From positions 124,001-188,000 of the forward strand of contig MKWR01000004.1 of NCBI GenBank assembly GCA_001899855.1: 64,000 nucleotides of DNA, written 5' to 3'. Below are positions 1-8,368 of this stretch, piece by piece. Position 1 is the first letter of the stretch. Each line of letters begins with the position of its first letter. The DNA is from Lysobacterales bacterium 63-13 (GTDB lineage: Bacteria; Pseudomonadota; Gammaproteobacteria; Xanthomonadales; Rhodanobacteraceae). Position numbers and translations under genes: made by a program. The notes under the pieces were generated by a model. The model saw nothing but the letters and a program-made list of their open reading frames with translations. It had not been told where the DNA came from and did no database searches.

Positions 1-191
1 GCCGCATCCGGCAACGGTGCCTCGACGCCAAGCACATCGAGCGCCCGCGCCAGAGTGCTTGCCGAGGCCAGCAAGGTCTGTTCCTGGCCTTGCCGCAACA
101 CCGCCTCGGTCTGCCGCACGAACTGCCAGCCCGCCCAGGGCAAGGTCAGCGTGGACAAGGCGACGATGAGGAGTTTCAGGCGCAGGGACAT
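1..191 (-). CDS. pdsS: PdsS-like sortase-system histidine kinase, N-terminal fragment
   Basis: This is the 5' end of a minus-strand gene that runs off the left edge; about 63 codons are visible. It starts at ATG 191-189 and reads MSLRLKLLIVALSTLTLPWA and onward, a short cytoplasmic start followed by a membrane anchor, as in a sensor kinase. No kinase motif lies inside the window. The assignment rests on position: it follows the PdsR-like regulator on the same strand and is divergent from the sortase substrate and sortase, the arrangement known for the proteobacterial dedicated sortase system. The 76 bases between the two genes are almost wholly a GGGAAT-type inverted repeat, so co-transcription is likely but translational coupling is not. 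Confidence 0.6.
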   Translation of the reverse strand, partial: MSLRLKLLIVALSTLTLPWAGWQFVRQTEAVLRQGQEQTLLASASTLARALDVLGVEAPLPDA

Positions 192-201
192 GGGTGGGGA
201 G

Positions 202-277
202 CCGGGAATAGGGAGTCGGGAATCGGGAATGGGAAGAGCCGGCCCGCGCCAACCCATTCCCGATTCCCTATTCCCGG
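202..277. repeat. GGGAAT-type inverted repeat between pdsR and pdsS
   Basis: Left arm 202-233 and right arm 253-277 are built of tandem GGGAAT/GGGAATC units in opposite orientation, with a GC-rich spacer. The left arm has one extra unit. The right arm contains the TAG stop codon of the response regulator. The same unit recurs near 29935, 39853 and 41028, and a related GGGATTC form at 61596, so it is an interspersed family. It could form a stem-loop in the transcript. Confidence 0.75.
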
Positions 278-963
278 CAAACCCACCTGTACCCCGCGCC
301 ATGCACGGTATCGATGGCGTCGAAGGCGGGGTCGATGGCGATGAACTTGCGGCGGATGCGCTTGATGTGCGAGGTGATGGTGGCGTCGTCGACGACGACC
401 TGGGCATCGCGCATCAGTTGCTCGCGGCTTTTCACGTGGCCGGGAAAGCGCACCAGGGTGTGCACCATCCAGAACTCGGTGACGGTCAGCGGCACTTCCT
501 CGCCGTTCCAGCTCACGCGCATGCGCTCGGATTCGATGCGCAAGCGGCCTTCCTCGTGGATGCTGTCGGCAGCCGTCGGCTTGCGCATGGCTTCCATGCG
601 CCGGAACAGGGCGCTGATGCGAGCGGCCAGTTGATGGAAGGAGACATCCTTGGCCAGGTAGTCATCGGCACCGAGGCGCAGGCCGGAAATCACATCGAAA
701 TCCGAATCGCGTGCAGTCAGGAAGATGATCGGCAGCGTTGCCGCCTTGGCGCGCAGGTTGCGGCACAGGTCAAAGCCGCCTTCGGGTTCGTCGCCGAGGC
801 CGACATCGATGATGACCAGTTCCGGCATGCGCTGGGCAAAGGCGCTCTCGGCTTCGACACGACCGGCATAGCCGCGCACTTCATATCCGGCGCGGGTCAG
901 TGCTTCGACATAGTTGGCCCGGATCAGCGGCTCGTCTTCGACGATGGCGATGCTGCGCGGCAT
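268..963 (-). CDS. pdsR: PdsR-like response regulator (OmpR class)
   Basis: DNA-binding response regulator of 231 residues. The receiver domain (about 1-120) has the acidic pocket VEDEP near residue 8, phospho-acceptor Asp53 in VIIDVGLGD and a Lys in DDYLAKD. A winged-helix OmpR/PhoB effector domain (about 130-231) ends in GAGYRWV. ATG 963 is chosen because the receiver begins there; the open frame upstream has no receiver homology. The gene is divergent from the sortase-substrate gene and upstream of the kinase start at 191, so it most likely controls sortase-system expression, which is inferred from the Pds family arrangement. The stop codon lies inside a GGGAAT repeat, so the last few residues may be repeat-derived. 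Confidence 0.8.
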   Translation of the reverse strand: MPRSIAIVEDEPLIRANYVEALTRAGYEVRGYAGRVEAESAFAQRMPELVIIDVGLGDEPEGGFDLCRNLRAKAATLPIIFLTARDSDFDVISGLRLGADDYLAKDVSFHQLAARISALFRRMEAMRKPTAADSIHEEGRLRIESERMRVSWNGEEVPLTVTEFWMVHTLVRFPGHVKSREQLMRDAQVVVDDATITSHIKRIRRKFIAIDPAFDAIDTVHGAGYRWVCRE

Positions 964-1135
964 GGGAGGACTCCTTTTCGGTGCAGCGAGCTTACGCAGC
1001 GCCATGCCTGCGCCGCAATGCGTCAGACGCGATTGCCCGCAAAACGCCACAACTGATCGTGATGCGGCCAGCGCGCCGCCGCGCATCGGCCCGCGCCGCC
1101 CGCTGCAATGGCATCGACCCCGGCAGGAGCGTGCG

Positions 1136-3151
1136 ATGAAAGCGAAAAGAGATGAAACCAACACCGATCTGCAACGCGGCTTCGAGCCGCTGCGCACGAT
1201 CTTCGCCGTCCTCATCCTGCTCCTCGGCTTCGCCGCCGCGGCGCGTGCGGAAACCGGTTTCGGCACGATCAAGGCAACGGCCAGGGACGGCCAACCATTC
1301 GAGCTCGTTGCGCTGGCCAGCGATGTCCACTACACAATCGGCGGACTCGTCGCCGAAGCCAGCATCCGCCAACGCTTCAGCAATTCAAGCAGCGAATGGG
1401 TCGAGGCGCAGTACCTGCTGCCGCTGCCCGAAGGTGCCGCCGTGCACGACATGACCCTGCGCGTCGGCGAGCGCGTCATCGTCGGCGAGATCCGCGAAAA
1501 GGAACAGGCGCGCAGCGAGTACGTCGAAGCCGCGGCAAGCGGCAAGCGCGCCGCTCTGGTCGAGTCGGATCGGGCCAACCTGTTTCGCACCGCCGTGGCC
1601 AATATCGCCCCCGGCGAGACGATCGAGGTCGAGGTGCGCTGGTGGCAGCAGATCGCCTATCGCGATGACCGCTTCGTGCTGACCTTGCCGCTGACCTACA
1701 CCCCGCGCTATGTCGCCCGGGCCAGCGGAGATGGCGAGGAGACGATCGCCGCAGATCCCGCCAGGCCGGCGACCACCCGCGACGACCTGCACAGCGCCGT
1801 CGCCCCGCGCGTCGCCGTCAGCATCGATCTCGATCCCGGCTTGCCGCTGCGCCGCGTCGAGAGTCCCAGCCATGCCTTGAAAGTGACCCGCAGCGGCACG
1901 CGTTATGCCATTGCCCTGGCCGATGGCAACGTCGGTGCCGATCGCGATTTCGTCCTCGAATGGGCCCCCGTGCTGGGCGCATCACCGGCCTCGGCCGTGC
2001 TTGCCGAAACGGTCGATGGCGAGACCTATGCGATGGTCATGATGTTGCCGGACAGCCAGCTGGCAAATCCGCTGCCGCGCGAGCTGATCCTTGTCATCGA
2101 CACCTCGGGATCGATGGAGGGCGAGTCGATCAAGCAGGCGCGCGCGGCGCTCGATCTGGCCCTGTCGTCGCTGCGCCCAGGCGATCGCTTCAACGTCATC
2201 CAGTTCAACTCGGTGACCGAAGCGCTGTTCCCCGATGCCGTCGCGGCGACGCCTGCCGACGTGGCGCTGGCGCGTGAATGGGTAGCCGGCTTGCGTGCCA
2301 ACGGCGGCACCGAGATGCTCGATGCCCTGCGTACCGCGCTGCGCGGCACGCCACCTGCAGGCCATGTGCGCCAGGTCGTCTTTGCCACCGATGGCGCGGT
2401 CGATGACGCAGCCGGTCTCTATCGACTGATCGATCACGATCTCGGCCAGTCGCGCCTGTTCCCGATCGGCATTGGCAGCGCGCCGAATGCGCAGTTCATC
2501 GAACGCGCGGCAACCTCGGGGCGTGGCTCATCCGTGGTCATTCGTGGTGCGGGCGAAGTCGGCGAGCGCATGCGTGAACTGTTCGCCAAGCTGGATCGTC
2601 CGGCTCTGCGCGACCTTGCCCTGAGCTGGCCCGGCGTTGCCGACAGCTATCCGCAGCGCCTGCCCGATCTCTATGCCGGTGAGCCGCTGATGGTCGTCGC
2701 CAGGCTGTCGAACCTGCATGGCACGCTCGAAGCACGCGCCGCCAACAAGGCAACGACCTGGAGCAAATCGCTGCCACTGGATCGTGCCGCCAGCATGCCC
2801 GGCATTGCGCGCTTGTGGGCGCAACGCAGGATCGAGAGTCTCGAACAATCAATCGATCGCGGTGCGAAGCCTGCAGACGTGCGCGAGCAAGTGCTGCAAC
2901 TGGCCATCGACCATCACCTGATCAGCGCCTACACCAGCCTGATCGCGGTCGAACAAGCGCCGGCGCGTGACGGTGCCGATGACCTGGCTTCCCGACGCAT
3001 CGCCAATGGCCTGCCGGCCGGCTCTCTGGCCTACGCCGCGACCGCGACATCGGCACCGCTGCTGGAACTGGTCGGGCTGATCCTGTTGCTCATGGCCGCG
3101 CTGCTCGCCGGGGCCGCACGGTGCCGCGCCACGCCCACTTCGCCCGCCTGA
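1136..3151 (+). CDS. VIT/von Willebrand A sortase target protein of the Pds system
   Basis: Exported protein of 671 residues resembling the marine proteobacterial sortase-target family. Residues 1-38 look like a long signal peptide (hydrophobic FAVLILLLGFAAAARA). A vault/inter-alpha-trypsin (VIT) domain covers about 40-170. A vWA domain lies at about 315-480 with MIDAS motif DTSGS at 322-326. The C-terminus has LP at 626-627 within GLPAGSLAYAATATSAP, a hydrophobic stretch at about 640-662 and an Arg-containing tail (GAARCR), a plausible sorting signal, although no exact LPXTG is present. ATG 1136 follows an AGGAG site at 1124-1128. The sortase at 3402 is the presumed partner. The expected product is a surface- or envelope-anchored metal-dependent adhesion-like protein. 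Confidence 0.85.
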   Translation: MKAKRDETNTDLQRGFEPLRTIFAVLILLLGFAAAARAETGFGTIKATARDGQPFELVALASDVHYTIGGLVAEASIRQRFSNSSSEWVEAQYLLPLPEGAAVHDMTLRVGERVIVGEIREKEQARSEYVEAAASGKRAALVESDRANLFRTAVANIAPGETIEVEVRWWQQIAYRDDRFVLTLPLTYTPRYVARASGDGEETIAADPARPATTRDDLHSAVAPRVAVSIDLDPGLPLRRVESPSHALKVTRSGTRYAIALADGNVGADRDFVLEWAPVLGASPASAVLAETVDGETYAMVMMLPDSQLANPLPRELILVIDTSGSMEGESIKQARAALDLALSSLRPGDRFNVIQFNSVTEALFPDAVAATPADVALAREWVAGLRANGGTEMLDALRTALRGTPPAGHVRQVVFATDGAVDDAAGLYRLIDHDLGQSRLFPIGIGSAPNAQFIERAATSGRGSSVVIRGAGEVGERMRELFAKLDRPALRDLALSWPGVADSYPQRLPDLYAGEPLMVVARLSNLHGTLEARAANKATTWSKSLPLDRAASMPGIARLWAQRRIESLEQSIDRGAKPADVREQVLQLAIDHHLISAYTSLIAVEQAPARDGADDLASRRIANGLPAGSLAYAATATSAPLLELVGLILLLMAALLAGAARCRATPTSPA

Positions 3152-3166
3152 ACCTGGAGCATCGAC

Positions 3167-3352
3167 ATGGACTTTTCGCAGCTCACCTGGAATCCACTGC
3201 TGTCGCCTCATGCCGACAACGCCGACGACGATGCCGGCGACTGGCTTGGCGGTGAGGCCTGGGTCACCCCGCAACCCTTTGCCGCCGAATGCTTCGCCGC
3301 CATCGACGCGCCCCGCGCCGAGGATCCGGGCAATGACTGGATTCCGCTCTGA
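3167..3352 (+). CDS. Small acidic protein between sortase target and sortase
   Basis: A 61-residue frame starting MDFSQLTWNPLLSPHADNAD and ending GNDWIPL. It is rich in Asp, Glu, Ala and Trp, with no signal peptide or membrane segment. A GGAG sequence lies about nine bases before the ATG, and the frame fills the gap between the sortase target (ends 3151) and the sortase (starts 3402), which suggests a real gene co-transcribed with both. I recognise no family. It could be a cytoplasmic accessory or regulator of the sortase system, or a spurious frame in GC-rich DNA. Confidence 0.55.
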   Translation: MDFSQLTWNPLLSPHADNADDDAGDWLGGEAWVTPQPFAAECFAAIDAPRAEDPGNDWIPL

Positions 3353-3401
3353 GCAAAACCGACCACTGCCGATTGCAGGTGAGACAACGAGGATGCGTGC
3401 C

Positions 3402-3977
3402 ATGAAATCCACGACACTGCGCCGCGTCGCCTTGCTGCTGGCCTTGTGCGCCTGCGCCCCGCTCGGGCACGCCGCCTACATCAACGCCAAGGCCGAACTC
3501 GCGCAGATCCTCTTGCAGCGTGCCTGGCAGCAGCGCGAGCAGAGCGGGGTTGCGGTGAAACCCTGGCCGTGGGCCGATACCGTGCCGGTCGCGCGCCTGC
3601 GGGTCGCCCGCCTGGGTGTCGACGAGATCATCCTCAGTGGTGATTCCGGGCGCACGCTGGCTTTCGGGCCGGGCTGGGCGGAATCAAGCGCCATGCCCGG
3701 AGGGCCCGGGTTCAGCGTGGTCAGTGCGCACCGCGACACGCATTTTGCCTTTCTGCGCGATATGCAGGTTGGTGATCGCATCGAAATAGATGGCGGGCAA
3801 GGCCCGCGCTCGCTGCGTATCGCCAGCCTGCGCATCGTCGATTCGCGGCACGAGCGCATCGAAACCGCGACGGATGTCGACGTGCTGCTGCTGGTCACCT
3901 GCTATCCGTTTGATGCGCTCGCTGCCGGTGGGCCACTGCGCTATGTGGTGGCCGCAGTGGCCGATCCGCATTCCTGA
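3402..3977 (+). CDS. Class GPTM-type (marine proteobacterial) sortase
   Basis: Membrane-associated cysteine transpeptidase of 191 residues. The N-terminal hydrophobic segment TLRRVALLLALCACAPLGHA (about 4-23) is a signal or anchor. Catalytic residues are visible: His110 in SAHRDTH, Cys167 in LLVTCYPF and Arg180 in GGPLRYVV, in the order and spacing of sortases. ATG 3402 is preferred, with GAGG at 3389-3392; ATG 3393 in the same frame is an alternative. It closes the plus-strand sortase operon, and its likely sole substrate is the VIT/vWA protein upstream. Dedicated sortases in Gram-negative bacteria normally serve one target, so the pair should work together in the envelope. Confidence 0.88.
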   Translation: MKSTTLRRVALLLALCACAPLGHAAYINAKAELAQILLQRAWQQREQSGVAVKPWPWADTVPVARLRVARLGVDEIILSGDSGRTLAFGPGWAESSAMPGGPGFSVVSAHRDTHFAFLRDMQVGDRIEIDGGQGPRSLRIASLRIVDSRHERIETATDVDVLLLVTCYPFDALAAGGPLRYVVAAVADPHS

Positions 3978-3984
3978 TCGCGAA

Positions 3985-4000
3985 CGGGGCTGCTGCCCCG
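3985..4000. terminator. Hairpin between convergent sortase and Spy-like genes
   Basis: A perfect CGGGGC/GCCCCG stem with a TGCT loop sits between the sortase stop (3977) and the convergent Spy-like stop (4021). There is no T-run on either side, so it is at best a weak or Rho-assisted bidirectional terminator. Confidence 0.35.
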
Positions 4001-4020
4001 CTCGCTGCCCGGCAAGGGGC

Positions 4021-4446
4021 TTACTCGCCCGCAGGTGCCTGCATGTCCGTGCCGCTTTCGCCGTGCCCGCGCTTGTCCATGCGCTGGTGACGATGCTCGC
4101 GACGGTCACGGCGATGCTCGCCACGCTGCTCAAGGCGCCAGGTCATGTAATCCGCATAGGCCTTGTCACCCAGCGCGCTGCGCAGTTTCTGCCGCGACTC
4201 GTCACGCAGCTTCTCGCGCTCGGCGCGCGTCTTTTCCATCAGCGCGCGCTGGGCGGCGCGGCTCTCATCCTCGATGCGGACGATGGCATCACGCTGGGTC
4301 TGGGTCAGGCCCGGAATCGTCGCGAGCTTTTCCGCGCGGGCTTGCGGATCCGCATCGACGCGTGGCCCCGATCCGGCGTAGGCGGCGCTCGCCAGCAGGG
4401 TGACCAGCAGGGAGGCCGCTAGAGTCCTGGCTTTGAATGTGTTCAT
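4021..4446 (-). CDS. Spy/CpxP-like periplasmic protein (LTxxQ type)
   Basis: Secreted protein of 141 residues. The signal peptide covers about 1-24 (SLLVTLLASAAYA). A helical, highly charged domain follows with the LTQTQ motif near residue 43 and long Arg/Glu-rich helices. The C-terminal tail is rich in His and Arg (HRRDRREHRHQRMDKRGH) and could bind metal. The family members Spy and CpxP are periplasmic chaperones or stress sensors. The gene is divergent from a BaeS/BaeR-like pair at 4721, and in enterobacteria spy is a main BaeR target, so it is probably the output of that system. Repeats of LTxxQ are weaker than in classical Spy, so sequence alone gives moderate certainty. Confidence 0.7.
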   Translation of the reverse strand: MNTFKARTLAASLLVTLLASAAYAGSGPRVDADPQARAEKLATIPGLTQTQRDAIVRIEDESRAAQRALMEKTRAEREKLRDESRQKLRSALGDKAYADYMTWRLEQRGEHRRDRREHRHQRMDKRGHGESGTDMQAPAGE

Positions 4447-4720
4447 GGACGTTTCCTTCAGTGGGTGGGGATACGCGCCGATGCCGGCAAGCCTGGGTGG
4501 GTGATGCAAGGACATGCTTGCGGGAAGGGTCAGGCAGCGGGGGTGCTGCCATTCGGGTCGGTGTCGTCGCCTGCCGCATCGTCGCGTGATCCAAGCTTGC
4601 CCCGCGATTGCGCAGGCAACGCAGAGAAATCGTGGATATTCTGCGCAGATTGCGCGGACACAGCCGGCTCGCGCTATCGTGCCGCATGACATCCCGGCTT
4701 GAAGGCCCGCAGCCATCCCC
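4447..4720. promoter_or_regulatory. Divergent control region between spy-like and baeS-like genes
   Basis: This 274-base gap must hold both promoters. Two similar stretches, ATTGCGCAGGCAACGCAGAG (4610-4625 area) and ATTCTGCGCAGATTGCGCGG (4635-4660 area), share TGCGCAG cores in close succession and could be response-regulator sites. No convincing -35/-10 pair was identified, so this is inference from layout. Confidence 0.35.
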
Positions 4721-6214
4721 ATGAATCTGCGTCTGTGGCAACGCCTGTTCCTCACCTTTGCCGCCCTGGCCAGCATTGCCCTGGCCGGCTTCGTGATCTG
4801 GCAGCAGCAGGCGTTCCGCAGGGGCTTCCTTGCCTATCTAGACCAGGCTGCGCTGGAGCGCCTGCAACCGGTCAGTGACCGCCTTGCCGAGGCGTATGAC
4901 GAAAATGGCAATTGGGATTTTCTGCGCAACGACACGCGCCAGTTTGGCGAGTTGATCCTGCCCGAGCGCCACCGCGCGCAACGCCAGTCGAAGCAGGTCG
5001 AGCGCCTGCGCGAGGCGCTGCCGCCTGCGCAGGATGCACAGGCCGACGCCGCGCACCGGCATCCATCCCCGGCATGGCGCGAACACGAGCGTGAGCGCGA
5101 GGGACGCCGACGCGTGCTCGAGGGCAACCTGTTGTCGCGCTTGCTGCTGGTCGATGCGCAGGGAGCGCCGGTGGTTGGAGATCCGGCGATTGCCCGCGGT
5201 TCCGCCAGTGTGCCGATCATGCTCGATGGCGAGCGCGTCGGCAGCCTGTTGCTGGCGGCGCTGCCGAGGATACGCAGTGCTGCCGACCTGGCCTTTGCCC
5301 GCGAGCAGTTGCGCAATGCGCTGATCGCCGGTGTTGCCATCCTTGCCCTGGCCCTGCTGCTGGCCTTTGCCCTGGCGCGCTGGCTGCTGACGCCGGTGCG
5401 CGAACTGGCTGCCGGCACGCGCGCGCTGGCCGCGGGCGACTACAGCCGGCGCATGGGCGACCGTCGCCGCGATGAACTCGGTGCGCTGGCCGCAGACTTC
5501 AATCATCTGGCGCGCACCCTCGAGCAACACCGCGAAGCGCGCCGCCGCTGGGGTGCGGATATCGCGCATGAGTTGCGCACCCCGCTGAGCATTTTGCGCG
5601 GCGAGATCCAGGCCCTGCAGGATGGCGTGCGCACGGCGACGCCGGCGGCACTCAATTCCTTGCACGCCGAATGCGAGCGCATGGGCGGCCTGATCGAGGA
5701 TCTGTACCAGTTGTCGCTGGCCGATGCCGGTGCGCTTGAATACCGCTTTGAACCGCTGGACATGGGCGAAGTGCTTGCCGAGGCGCTGGAAACGCAGTTG
5801 CCCAGCCTGGAAGAATCCGGACTGGCCGTGGCAACGGCGATCGCCCCGGTTCCAACCATCCGTGGCGATGCGCGTCGCCTTGGCCAGCTCATCGACAACC
5901 TGCTGATGAACACGCGCCGCTACACCGATGCCCCGGGCCGCCTGCGCATCGAGCTCAGTGCCGTGGCCGGCGAAGTCATTCTTGTCCTCGAGGACAGCGC
6001 GCCCGGCGTGCCGCCAGATTCGCTGGAGCTGTTGTTCGATCGCCTGTACCGGGTCGATGCCTCGCGCAATCGCGCCGCCGGTGGCGCCGGCCTCGGCCTC
6101 GCCATCTGTCGCGCCATCGTGCTGGCCCACGGCGGCCACATCGCAGCCTCCGCGTCCGCACTCGGCGGCCTGCGCATCGAGGTGCGCCTGCCGGCCATCG
6201 GGGCCGGCGCATGA
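4721..6214 (+). CDS. baeS: BaeS-like sensor histidine kinase
   Basis: Inner-membrane sensor kinase of 497 residues. TM1 lies at about 5-28, followed by a periplasmic sensor of about 170 residues including a charged Pro/Arg/Glu linker, then TM2 near 200-222 ([20 protein letters not shown]). A HAMP domain follows (about 223-275), then the H-box [11 protein letters not shown] with His283 as phosphorylation site, and an HATPase domain with N-box [14 protein letters not shown] and GAGLGLAI. Architecture and length match BaeS. Its stop overlaps the regulator start by four bases (ATGA), indicating translational coupling. The divergent Spy-like gene supports a role in detecting envelope protein stress. 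Confidence 0.82.
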   Translation: MNLRLWQRLFLTFAALASIALAGFVIWQQQAFRRGFLAYLDQAALERLQPVSDRLAEAYDENGNWDFLRNDTRQFGELILPERHRAQRQSKQVERLREALPPAQDAQADAAHRHPSPAWREHEREREGRRRVLEGNLLSRLLLVDAQGAPVVGDPAIARGSASVPIMLDGERVGSLLLAALPRIRSAADLAFAREQLRNALIAGVAILALALLLAFALARWLLTPVRELAAGTRALAAGDYSRRMGDRRRDELGALAADFNHLARTLEQHREARRRWGADIAHELRTPLSILRGEIQALQDGVRTATPAALNSLHAECERMGGLIEDLYQLSLADAGALEYRFEPLDMGEVLAEALETQLPSLEESGLAVATAIAPVPTIRGDARRLGQLIDNLLMNTRRYTDAPGRLRIELSAVAGEVILVLEDSAPGVPPDSLELLFDRLYRVDASRNRAAGGAGLGLAICRAIVLAHGGHIAASASALGGLRIEVRLPAIGAGA

Positions 6215-6909
6215 ATGCAGCTGCCCATGTGCTGATCATCGAGGACGAGCCGAAGTTGTCGGCCTTGATGAGCGACTATCTGCTCGCTGCCGGTTTCCGC
6301 ACCAGCATCCTCGACAACGGCAGTCTAGCGCTGGACTGGATCCACCAGCAGCGGCCCGACGCGATCCTTCTCGACATCAACCTGCCCGGCGTCGACGGCC
6401 TCACCCTGTGTCGGCAGATCCGCGCCTTTTCCGCGGTGCCCATCCTCATGCTCACCGCGCGGGTCGAGGAGATCGACCGCCTGCTTGGCCTCGAACTCGG
6501 TGCCGACGATTACATCTGCAAACCGTTCAGCCCGCGCGAGGTCGTCGCGCGGATTCGCGCCGTGCTGCGTCGCAGCCGCCCGCCGGATGCGCCGCTCGAG
6601 CCGGCGGTGGTGCTGGACGAGGAGCGCTTCGAGGCGCGCGTGCATGGCCATGCGCTGAGCCTGACCCCGGTCGAGTTTCGCCTGCTCGGCAAACTGAGCA
6701 GCCAGCCCGGTCGTGTTTTCTCCCGCGAACAACTGATTGGCGCGCTTTATGCAGATCATCGCGTGGTCAGCGATCGCACGGTGGACAGTCACGTCAAGAA
6801 CCTCCGGCGCAAGCTGATCGAAGCGGGGATCGACCCGATTTCGGCCGTTTACGGCGTCGGTTACCGGTTCGAGCTGCCGGTCGACGAGGACGAGCGCCCT
6901 CGGCGTTGA
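6211..6909 (+). CDS. baeR: BaeR-like response regulator
   Basis: OmpR-family regulator of 232 residues. The receiver has acidic residues in IIEDEP, phospho-acceptor Asp55 in [10 protein letters not shown], and the conserved Thr (LTAR) and Lys (ICKPFS). The C-terminal winged helix (about 135-225) ends VYGVGYRFE. The ATG at 6211 overlaps the kinase stop, so the two proteins are made together. It should bind the divergent region before the Spy-like gene once phosphorylated. Assignment to BaeR rather than another OmpR paralogue rests on the neighbouring kinase and spy-like gene. Confidence 0.82.
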   Translation: MNAAAHVLIIEDEPKLSALMSDYLLAAGFRTSILDNGSLALDWIHQQRPDAILLDINLPGVDGLTLCRQIRAFSAVPILMLTARVEEIDRLLGLELGADDYICKPFSPREVVARIRAVLRRSRPPDAPLEPAVVLDEERFEARVHGHALSLTPVEFRLLGKLSSQPGRVFSREQLIGALYADHRVVSDRTVDSHVKNLRRKLIEAGIDPISAVYGVGYRFELPVDEDERPRR

Positions 6910-7006
6910 GCCTTCGTGCCGGTGTACAAATCGGCCACTGGCTGTCATAACACTTTCACAGATCGATCCATTACCTGGCATGGGTCGAGGAAACGAGGGA
7001 GATCAC

Positions 7007-7573
7007 ATGCTCGACAACACCATCCTGGTCAAGACGGCAGCCGGCCGACTCGAAATCGACGAACGCAAGCTGAAGATCGGGGCGCGCCAGCGCATGGTGC
7101 TGATCTCGATCAACGGCGAGCGCACGATTGAAAGCATCCGCACCCAGTTCATCGCCATCAACGACATCGGTGCCCTGCTGGACGAGCTGATGGGGCTCGG
7201 CCTGGTCGAGATTGCCGACGCCACGCTCGCCCTGGAGACCGGTGCCGCTGCCGCGTTGCCGGATTTCAGCCCGCCCGGCAGCCCGGTTGCCCAGGCGGTT
7301 GCCAAGCCTGTCGAAAAGCCCGCCGCCAAGCCGGTCGTGGCAGCGCATGCGGCCAGCAACGATGGTTATGTGCAGGCGCGTGAATACATGAGCCGCGTGC
7401 TCAGCGCCAAGGTCGGCCTGCGCGCCTTCCTGTTCACCCAGAAAGTCGACAAGAGCGATTCCGCCGAAGCCCTGCGCGAGCTGCTGCCGGAATTCCGCCG
7501 CCTGTTGCGGAAAAGCCTCGATGCCAGTCGCGTCGCGGAATTCAGCGCACATGCGGAAGAACTGCTCGGCTAG
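7007..7573 (+). CDS. Hypothetical cytoplasmic protein
   Basis: Protein of 188 residues with no family I recognise. Residues 1-75 are a compact alpha/beta segment (LVKTAAGRLEIDERKLKIGA, then INGERTIESIRTQF) that resembles a small winged-helix or docking domain. A Pro/Ala/Lys/Val linker with repeated KPxxKP units covers about 85-115. A helical C-terminal domain (about 120-188) is rich in Arg and Leu. There is no signal peptide. GAGGGAG lies just before ATG 7007, which is why that start was chosen over the upstream in-frame ATG. It stands alone after the two-component operon. Confidence 0.7.
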   Translation: MLDNTILVKTAAGRLEIDERKLKIGARQRMVLISINGERTIESIRTQFIAINDIGALLDELMGLGLVEIADATLALETGAAAALPDFSPPGSPVAQAVAKPVEKPAAKPVVAAHAASNDGYVQAREYMSRVLSAKVGLRAFLFTQKVDKSDSAEALRELLPEFRRLLRKSLDASRVAEFSAHAEELLG

Positions 7574-7731
7574 TTCGACGGTTCAGATATCGACTCGGCC
7601 TGCACAACCCGGATCACGGGAGAGCGCAGTCACAAGGCGGATTGCTTTATCGAGAGTTTTTCGAAGTTCATGAATTTCCGTTTCTGAGTACGTTTGCAAT
7701 AATCTCGTTACGGAGCAACGGGAGAGTTGGC

Positions 7732-8268
7732 ATGTTTTGGGTTCTGCTGGTTGTCGTTCTGGTGTTTGTGGTTTTGACTGTCGTCGCTGCTGGCAAGGCT
7801 GGAAATGCTCGCGGGGCATCTGTCGGGTTTCCGTATCAGCCGGGCAAAGCGCTGTTCTCCGCCGCGGAGCGATCGTTTCTCGGCGTGTTGGATCAAGCTG
7901 TGGGCCCGGAGCATCGAGTCTTTGGAAAGATTCGCATCGCGGATATCGCCGTGATCAAGCCGGGTCTGGGGAAGTCGGCGCGCCAAGGGGCTCTCAATCG
8001 CATTGCCTCCAAGCACTTTGACTTCGTCCTCTGCCGAGCCAGTGACCTGTCCGTGCTGTGTGCAATCGAGCTCAATGACAGCTCGCATGCGTCCCAGCGG
8101 GCGCAAGCCCGCGACAACTTTGTCGCCAATGTCTGCCTGGCGATCAATCTGCCGCTGCTGCAGATACCTGCCCAGCGTTCGTACTCGATAGCGGAAATAC
8201 GCGCCCGCTTGCAGCCATTCACCGGCACACCGGATACGGCGCTGGCTGCTGGCACAGCCCCTTCCTGA
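7732..8268 (+). CDS. DUF2726 domain protein with N-terminal membrane anchor
   Basis: Protein of 178 residues. A single N-terminal transmembrane helix (MFWVLLVVVLVFVVLTVVAA) is followed by a cytoplasmic DUF2726 domain at about 30-155. Family features are visible: FSAAERSFLGVLDQAVG, then a nuclease-like fold with FDFVLCRASDLSVLCAIELN and LQIPAQRSYS. DUF2726 is related to restriction-endonuclease-like folds, but its role is not established. ATG 7732 follows GGAGAG closely and begins at the membrane helix. Its base composition is lower in GC than that of its neighbours, most clearly in the leader region 7620-7740, which may mark later acquisition. Confidence 0.75.
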   Translation: MFWVLLVVVLVFVVLTVVAAGKAGNARGASVGFPYQPGKALFSAAERSFLGVLDQAVGPEHRVFGKIRIADIAVIKPGLGKSARQGALNRIASKHFDFVLCRASDLSVLCAIELNDSSHASQRAQARDNFVANVCLAINLPLLQIPAQRSYSIAEIRARLQPFTGTPDTALAAGTAPS

Positions 8269-8368
8269 GAACACCCGCAGTCCTGTCCATGCGCCCAGCG
8301 CTGGACGAATGCGGCCGCGGCAGGCACGATTGCCTGTTCGATTTTGTTCTCCGGATCTTCGCAAGCGC

